Below, one piece after another: positions 60,219-64,000 of a stretch of DNA of 64,000 bases (position 1 is the first letter of the stretch; each line of letters begins with the position of its first letter). The stretch lies in assembly GCF_026651855.1 (NCBI RefSeq), contig NZ_CP093280.1, forward strand, positions 1,466,001 through 1,530,000, written 5' to 3'. The position numbers were made by a program, and so were the translations under genes. Under the pieces are notes generated by a model. That model was not told the origin of the DNA and searched no databases. It saw nothing but the letters and a program-made list of their open reading frames with translations. The DNA is from Pseudomonas silvicola (GTDB lineage Bacteria > Pseudomonadota > Gammaproteobacteria > Pseudomonadales > Pseudomonadaceae).

Positions 60219-62429
60219 TTATTTCTTGTTCGGGCTGTAGTCGTAGGCGGAGCAGTCGTATTCGGCGGTGGACGCCTTGCGTTGCACACCGTTGAAAATC
60301 GCGCCTTTGACCAGCACGCCGTTTTGCGCGAGGCGGCGCTTGGCGACTTCCAGTTCCTTGACCGAGCTTTTGCCGAAGCGCGCCACCAGCAACGTGGTGC
60401 CGGACTGCCGGCCCACCAGCGCAGCGTCGGTCACGGCCATGATCGGTGGGGTGTCGATGATCACCAGGTCATACTTGGGCGAGAGCTCGCGCAGCAGCTT
60501 GTGGAAGTTGTCGTGCATCAGCAGCTCGGACGGGTTGGGCGCCGCGAAACCACAGGATATGAAGTGCAGGTTGTCCACCGCCGTGGCGTTGATCACCTCG
60601 CGGTTGCTCAGGCGCGCGGCCAGTGCGTCGGACAGCCCGTGGCGCGGTTGCAGGCCCACCACTTTGTGCAGGTAGCCCTTGCGCATGTCGGCGTCGATCA
60701 GCAGCACTTTCTTGCCGGCCTGGGCGATGGTCACGGCCAGGTTGGCGCTGATGAACGATTTGCCCACCGCAGGGCTGGGGCTGGAAATCATCAGGATGTT
60801 GTTGCGGGCTTCCATCATGGCGAAGTGCAGGCTGGTGCGCAGGCTGCGCAACGACTCCACGGCCAGCTCACCGGGTTCGGCGATGCTCAGCAGTTGGGTG
60901 TCACCACTGCCTTTGCGCGGGGCGCGGCCTTTGTTCAGGCGGTCCTGCAGCCGTGACAGGGGGACCGAGGCATAGACCGGAATGCCCAGGTTCTCGATGT
61001 CGTCCGGGTTGACGATGCCGCGATCGAAGGCCTGGCGCACGAAGATGATCGCCACGGCCACCAGGCCGCCGAGCAGGATCGAGATCAGCACGATCAGTTT
61101 CTTCATCGGCTTGACTGGCTCTTCGACGTTGGCGTCGGCCTTGTCGATGATGTGCACGTTGCCGATGTTGCCAGCGCGGATGATGTCCTGCTCCTGGGTC
61201 TTGTTCAGCAGCTGTGTGTAGGTCTGGTTGGTGACCTGTTGCTCACGGGTCAGGCGCAGCAGTTCCTGCTGGGTTTCGGGCAGGTTGTGCACCCGGCCTT
61301 GCATGGCGGCCTTTTGCGCTTCCAGCTGGTTGATCTGGTTGGTCAGTGCCACCTGGGTGGGGTGCTGACGGGTGTACAGGCGGTCCAGGTCAACGCGTTT
61401 GAGCTTGAGCTCGGAGATCTGGTTGTCGACGCTGACCACCTGGGTCAGCAGCGAGCTGGTTTCCTGGGAGATGTCCACCGAACGGCTGCGCATCTGGTAG
61501 TCGTGCAGCGCATCTTCGGCCTTGGTCAACTCGCCGCGCACGATAGGCAGTTGCGAGCGCAGGAATTGCAGGCGCTGTTCGGCTTCGGCCGAGGTACGTT
61601 CCAGGTTCTGGCGCACGTACAGGCGGCTGATCTCGTTGAGCACGCGGTTGGCCTGGGCCGGGTCGGGGTCTTCCAGGGACAGGTAAACGATGCCCGAGTC
61701 CTTGCCGGCCTCCGCCACCTTGAGTTTGGTCTGGTAGTCCAGCTGGGTCACCAGGGCGCGGTTGCGGGCCAGGGTGAATTCAGTGCCGGGGCGGGCTTGC
61801 AGGGTGTCGACCTGCAGGCTGATACCGCCAGCGGCCGCCAGCTGCCCCACCTGGCCGCTGAGCAGCGCGTCGCCATCACTGTCCAGCAGGCGGTACTGGC
61901 CGTTTTCGCCAGCCACCAGAGTCATCTTCTTGCCCAGCAGGGTGTCGGGCACCTCCAGGGTCGAGACGTCCAGTTTTTCACCGCCCCAGGCGAAGCTGTC
62001 CAGGCCCAGCAAGGGCGCGGCGAGCGGCTCGCTGGCGGTGGGCTTGAAGTGGCGGGCCATGAAGGCGCCGATGCCCGGCAGGTAGTTGGGCTTGTGGACC
62101 ACGTCCAGGTTCAGTTCGTTGACCACCTGGCCCAATACGGCGCGCGAGCGGATCAGTTCGATCTCGGCGGTGGCCTGGGACACGGCATTGGGCTTGGTAT
62201 TGATTTCGGGCGTGGCGTCCAGGCCCACTCGACGGGGTTCGATCTGGATCATCACGTTGGCCTGGTAGCTGGGGGTGGCCAGGATGGCGAATGCCAGGCC
62301 GGCCACCGCGAAACTGCCGACCACGCCGGCGATCAGGCGCTTGTGGTCGATCAGGGTGCGCAACAGGGTCGCCAGGTCTAACTGAGTGTCCTGGTAGTGC
62401 TCAAGGGAGGAGCGGTTCATCGCAGTCAT
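60219..62429 (-). CDS. Polysaccharide co-polymerase and tyrosine autokinase, Wzc-like
   Basis: A 736-residue inner-membrane BY-kinase. A Wzz domain lies between helices at residues about 33-53 and 440-460, with a periplasmic coiled coil (about 270-420). The cytoplasmic kinase has Walker A SSPSPAVGKSF, Walker A' VLLIDADMRKG and Walker B LVIIDTPPIMA. The C-terminal Tyr cluster is short (EYDCSAYDYSPNKK, three Tyr). It controls chain length and export with Wza. The start at 62429 has AGGA about 10 bp upstream; an ATG three codons on is possible. It is followed by the RfaH-like gene. Confidence 0.94.
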   Translation of the reverse strand: MTAMNRSSLEHYQDTQLDLATLLRTLIDHKRLIAGVVGSFAVAGLAFAILATPSYQANVMIQIEPRRVGLDATPEINTKPNAVSQATAEIELIRSRAVLGQVVNELNLDVVHKPNYLPGIGAFMARHFKPTASEPLAAPLLGLDSFAWGGEKLDVSTLEVPDTLLGKKMTLVAGENGQYRLLDSDGDALLSGQVGQLAAAGGISLQVDTLQARPGTEFTLARNRALVTQLDYQTKLKVAEAGKDSGIVYLSLEDPDPAQANRVLNEISRLYVRQNLERTSAEAEQRLQFLRSQLPIVRGELTKAEDALHDYQMRSRSVDISQETSSLLTQVVSVDNQISELKLKRVDLDRLYTRQHPTQVALTNQINQLEAQKAAMQGRVHNLPETQQELLRLTREQQVTNQTYTQLLNKTQEQDIIRAGNIGNVHIIDKADANVEEPVKPMKKLIVLISILLGGLVAVAIIFVRQAFDRGIVNPDDIENLGIPVYASVPLSRLQDRLNKGRAPRKGSGDTQLLSIAEPGELAVESLRSLRTSLHFAMMEARNNILMISSPSPAVGKSFISANLAVTIAQAGKKVLLIDADMRKGYLHKVVGLQPRHGLSDALAARLSNREVINATAVDNLHFISCGFAAPNPSELLMHDNFHKLLRELSPKYDLVIIDTPPIMAVTDAALVGRQSGTTLLVARFGKSSVKELEVAKRRLAQNGVLVKGAIFNGVQRKASTAEYDCSAYDYSPNKK

Positions 62430-62467
62430 TTTTGTTGATCCTCAATACTCAGGTAGGGCGGGCGTGG

Positions 62468-63397
62468 TCAGCCTCGGGCCGACGACGCGGTGGCGCGGCG
62501 CAGCAGGTTGACGCTGACGTTGCGGGCCACGAGGGCCAGGGCCAGCAGTTTCTTCAGGGGCGAGATGGCGGAAATGGACAGGCCGAACAGTTGCACCTGG
62601 CAGTGCTCGTACAGCGGTACGTTGCCGATGCGGAAGTAGTAATTGGCCAGGGCGCCGTAGGTGTGCAGGGTCATCTGCAACTTCTTCTTGTCCGACCGCA
62701 TGGAGAACACTCCGCCGCTGTGCACCCGGTAGGCCGCGGGGCTGATGTCGCCCATGTACTTGCCCTTGCCGTGGGCGCCCAGCAGCGCCCACCACACCAG
62801 GTCATTGAGCGGCGCGCCCGCCAGTTCGCGGGGCATTTCATGCAGCACATTGCGAAAGCAGGTGGTGAGGGTGGAAATGGGCCGGCCCTGCATCAGTTCC
62901 AGGCTGGTGGAATCGCGCTGGCCTTTGCCCTGCAACTGCACGCCCTGCATGCCGTGCTCGTTGAAGGCCACGGCGTCGTGGTAGGTGAGCACGTAGTCCA
63001 GGTGGTGCTCCAGGAAGTCCACCTGCTTTTGCAGCTTGAAGGGGTCGGTCCAGTAGTCATCGCCTTCGCAGAACGCGATGTACTTGCCGCGGGACAGGCG
63101 AAATAGCCCGGGGCAAGGGTGGTTGCCTTGCTGGTACTGGTTCTCGCTCTGGAACTGCGGCCGAATGATGCCGGGGTAGCGCCGGGCATAGTCGGCAACG
63201 ATGGCCGCGGTGCCGTCGGTGGAGCAGTCATCGTTGATGACGATCTCGAACGGGAAGTCGGTCTGCTGGGCCAGGAAACTGTCCAGTGTCTGCGCCACGA
63301 AGTGTTCGTGGTTGTAGGTAGGGCAGACGATGCTCAGCAGCGGTTCGCGTGCCGCGCCCCAGTTTCTGGTGATGTCGCTTTCGGGTCTGCTGTTCAT
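62468..63397 (-). CDS. Glycosyltransferase family 2
   Basis: A 309-residue GT-A enzyme with LLSIVCPTYNHEHFVAQTLDSF, the nucleotide-binding INDDCSTDGTA, the DxD region FCEGDDYWTDPFKLQKQV and a C-terminal helical tail. It has no membrane segment except possibly near the end (LKKLLALALVA). The ATG at 63397 overlaps the stop of the flippase gene (ATGA). Sugar specificity is unknown. Confidence 0.9.
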   Translation of the reverse strand: MNSRPESDITRNWGAAREPLLSIVCPTYNHEHFVAQTLDSFLAQQTDFPFEIVINDDCSTDGTAAIVADYARRYPGIIRPQFQSENQYQQGNHPCPGLFRLSRGKYIAFCEGDDYWTDPFKLQKQVDFLEHHLDYVLTYHDAVAFNEHGMQGVQLQGKGQRDSTSLELMQGRPISTLTTCFRNVLHEMPRELAGAPLNDLVWWALLGAHGKGKYMGDISPAAYRVHSGGVFSMRSDKKKLQMTLHTYGALANYYFRIGNVPLYEHCQVQLFGLSISAISPLKKLLALALVARNVSVNLLRRATASSARG

Positions 63398-64000
63398 CGT
63401 TGCGCACTCACACGGTTGAAGATCAGGAGGACACGTTGCAGCACGGGCCGGTGGCTGCCGGCCACCAGCAACAGGCTGATCAGGCCGCACAGGGCCAGGG
63501 CCAGGAACGTCTGCAGGCGGTTTTCGCCGGCCAGGGCATGCACCAGCGGCAGGGTCACCAGCAGCCCCACTGCGCTCATCAGGCTGATACGCAGCACGTC
63601 ATGCAGCCACTCGCGGTGCAGCCCGGGTGCCAGGCGGTGGTGAATGAACGCGGGCCAGAAGGCGAACGTCAGCAGGCGCAGGGCAAACCAGGCTATCGCG
63701 GCGCCCATGGCACCGTGGAACTGCACGGCCAGTACCAGAACTGGCACCGTGACCACGGCCGAGACCAGGCTGTACCACAGGTGCAGGTGCATCCGGCCGT
63801 GGGCGTATTGCAGGTAGAACTGAAACCCGCTGAGGCTCAGGATGCCGCTGCCCAGGGCGTACCAGAACAGCACCGGCGCCACCCAGCGCGCGGCTTCCTG
63901 GTCACCGCTCCAGGCGTACACCAGGGCATCGCCGTGTATCGCGATCACCGCTGACAGCGGCACGATGAAGGTGGCGATGAAGCGATGGGCGTTCAGGTAC
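63394..64000 (-). CDS. Polysaccharide flippase, Wzx-like, 5' part outside the window
   Basis: The frame is open to the right edge, so only the C-terminal 200 or so residues are visible. They form about six hydrophobic helices with short polar loops (FIATFIVPLSAVIAIHGD, WVAPVLFWYALGSGILSLSG, LRLLTFAFWPAFIHHRLAP). The repeated pairs of helices and the GDALVYAWSG loop fit the MOP/MATE superfamily of lipid-linked oligosaccharide flippases. It lies in a cluster with Wzy, Wzc and Wza, which supports a Wzx role. It is the first gene of the operon seen here; more lie beyond. Confidence 0.82.
   Translation of the reverse strand, partial: YLNAHRFIATFIVPLSAVIAIHGDALVYAWSGDQEAARWVAPVLFWYALGSGILSLSGFQFYLQYAHGRMHLHLWYSLVSAVVTVPVLVLAVQFHGAMGAAIAWFALRLLTFAFWPAFIHHRLAPGLHREWLHDVLRISLMSAVGLLVTLPLVHALAGENRLQTFLALALCGLISLLLVAGSHRPVLQRVLLIFNRVSAQR

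Noticed and set aside
1-64000. CRISPR arrays, tRNA or rRNA genes
   Set aside because: No short regularly spaced repeats and no tRNA or rRNA sequence was recognised anywhere in the window.

Overview
The window is chromosomal DNA of a Pseudomonas, most likely of the P. putida/P. fluorescens side of the genus. It is GC-rich. Its gene order (creBCD, glcB, rarD, srkA, phoX, comF, bioBFHCD, acyl-CoA dehydrogenase/GGDEF genes, rsmY, pqq) is one I recall from pseudomonads. I see no tRNA, rRNA, CRISPR array, transposase, integrase or phage gene.

Layout. 1-5.7 kb: a DUF2780 protein cut by the left edge, an inner-membrane acyltransferase, a retropepsin-like protease, and the CreBCD envelope/peptidoglycan stress system. 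5.8-11.3 kb: a Fur-controlled cell-surface-signalling siderophore system on the minus strand (ECF sigma, FecR-type anti-sigma, TonB receptor with STN domain, PepSY membrane protein, small membrane protein). 11.3-14.7 kb: a DEDDh exonuclease overlapping a cNMP/CBS/DUF294 nucleotidyltransferase, and a stand-alone receiver protein. 14.8-23.6 kb: housekeeping genes glcB, gcvR-like, rarD, srkA, phoX, a ModE-type regulator and comF. 23.6-28.2 kb: the complete biotin operon bioBFHCD, behind a BirA-type operator that overlaps the bioB promoter and the first codons of comF.

The most unusual region is 28.8-41.2 kb. A presumed ancestral set, acyl-CoA dehydrogenase A - GGDEF diguanylate cyclase - acyl-CoA dehydrogenase B, is expanded into a tandem array with a period of exactly 3,373 bp. 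It holds three GGDEF genes that encode identical proteins and differ only at silent sites. Four acyl-CoA dehydrogenase genes surround them and every one is a mosaic of A and B. The layout is what repeated unequal crossing-over between the two paralogues would give (A-N at the left edge, B-C at the right edge, B-N/A-C hybrids between), with conversion patches. The last dehydrogenase is a 742-residue in-frame fusion carrying a duplicated catalytic C-terminal region, joined at an 11-bp microhomology. Only the first gene has the unique upstream promoter with a perfect PsrA-type operator. The array ends 2 bp before a Gac box and the small RNA gene rsmY, which sequesters the RsmA/RsmE translational repressors. 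An assembly artefact must be excluded before the array is taken as real.

41.5-49.7 kb: a Pmp3-type membrane peptide, a short AT-rich anonymous stretch, and the PQQ cofactor cluster (pqqF, pqqA, B, C, D, E and an S9 peptidase, minus strand), with a terminator-like hairpin between pqqA and pqqB. 49.8-64 kb: the distal part of a Wzx/Wzy-type exopolysaccharide operon on the minus strand, running from a flippase cut by the right edge through glycosyltransferases, Wzc kinase, an RfaH-type antiterminator, polymerase and PslG-like glycosidase to WcaJ-type initiating transferase and Wza exporter, closed by a strong terminator.
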